Below, in pieces: positions 12,382-12,415 of a stretch of 12,415 nucleotides of DNA (positions are counted from its first letter, which is position 1; every line of letters starts with the position of its first letter). The notes beneath the pieces are model-generated. The model was not told the DNA's origin. It saw nothing but the letters and a program-made list of their open reading frames with translations, and did not search any database. This stretch comes from an uncultured Fibrobacter sp. Its GTDB lineage: Bacteria; Fibrobacterota; Fibrobacteria; Fibrobacterales; Fibrobacteraceae. Location: positions 1 to 12,415 of the forward strand of contig CAKUTF010000058.1 of NCBI GenBank assembly GCA_934691725.1, given 5' to 3'. A program made the translations under genes and the position numbers.

Positions 12382-12415
12382 ATGAAAGAAGCAAGGCAGA
12401 GGCGCAAGCCGTACC
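12382..12415 (+). CDS. Partial reading frame, start only
   Basis: An ATG at 12382 opens MKEARQRRKPY, which runs off the window end. It coincides with the predicted transcription start, so the message would be leaderless, or the promoter may instead drive a non-coding RNA. There is no ribosome binding site. Too short to identify. Confidence 0.25.
   Translation, partial: MKEARQRRKPY

Overview
The window looks like part of a bacterial chromosome close to its replication and segregation centre. Three perfect 16-bp parS sites (TGTTTCACGTGAAACA), a rsmG-parA-parB-M23 peptidase-bactofilin operon and a gene-free DnaA-box-rich stretch lie within about 6 kb. The organism is a Gram-negative type: there is an LpxL/HtrB-like lipid A acyltransferase and a lipoprotein. 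Gene style, bactofilin plus LytM pairing, moderate GC and frequent TTG starts fit something like Fibrobacterota, but this is inference and nothing in the window proves it.

Layout. 1-929: a GC-rich IS30-family element with visible terminal inverted repeats, whose transposase has lost a central block. 1065-2618 (minus): a three-gene operon with a TIGR03905/TSCPD protein, an unknown 100-aa protein and a membrane-anchored TPR plus HExxH peptidase-like protein. 2653-3444 (plus): lipid A acyltransferase. 3445-5291: an expanded, mostly non-coding region with two parS sites, composite palindromic repeats, a frameshifted EamA transporter and a decayed IS200/IS605 element with matching end hairpins. 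5292-8800: the rsmG-parA-parB-lytM-bactofilin operon, whose first start codon lies in the third parS, closed by an intrinsic terminator. 8801-9162: a gene-free candidate oriC. 9163-9936: a CpdA-like metallophosphoesterase. 9995-10067: tRNA-Met(CAT) behind a good promoter. 10093-10524: a small putative lipoprotein. 10536-12064 (minus): a degenerate cassette holding a JAB-like HSHP domain without a start codon, a small helical ORF before it and a frame-broken exported protein after it. 12165-12340: an inverted copy of the composite repeats. 12347-12415: a strong promoter and the start of an unknown gene.

How the parts work together. ParB should load on the three parS sites upstream of its own operon, and ParA should move the ParB-DNA complex. 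The M23 peptidase and bactofilin downstream suggest that cell-wall shaping or a polar scaffold is co-expressed with origin segregation. The cassette at 10.5-12.1 kb resembles an orphan polymorphic-toxin module. It contains several reading-frame breaks at homopolymers, which may reflect decay, slippage switching or sequencing error.
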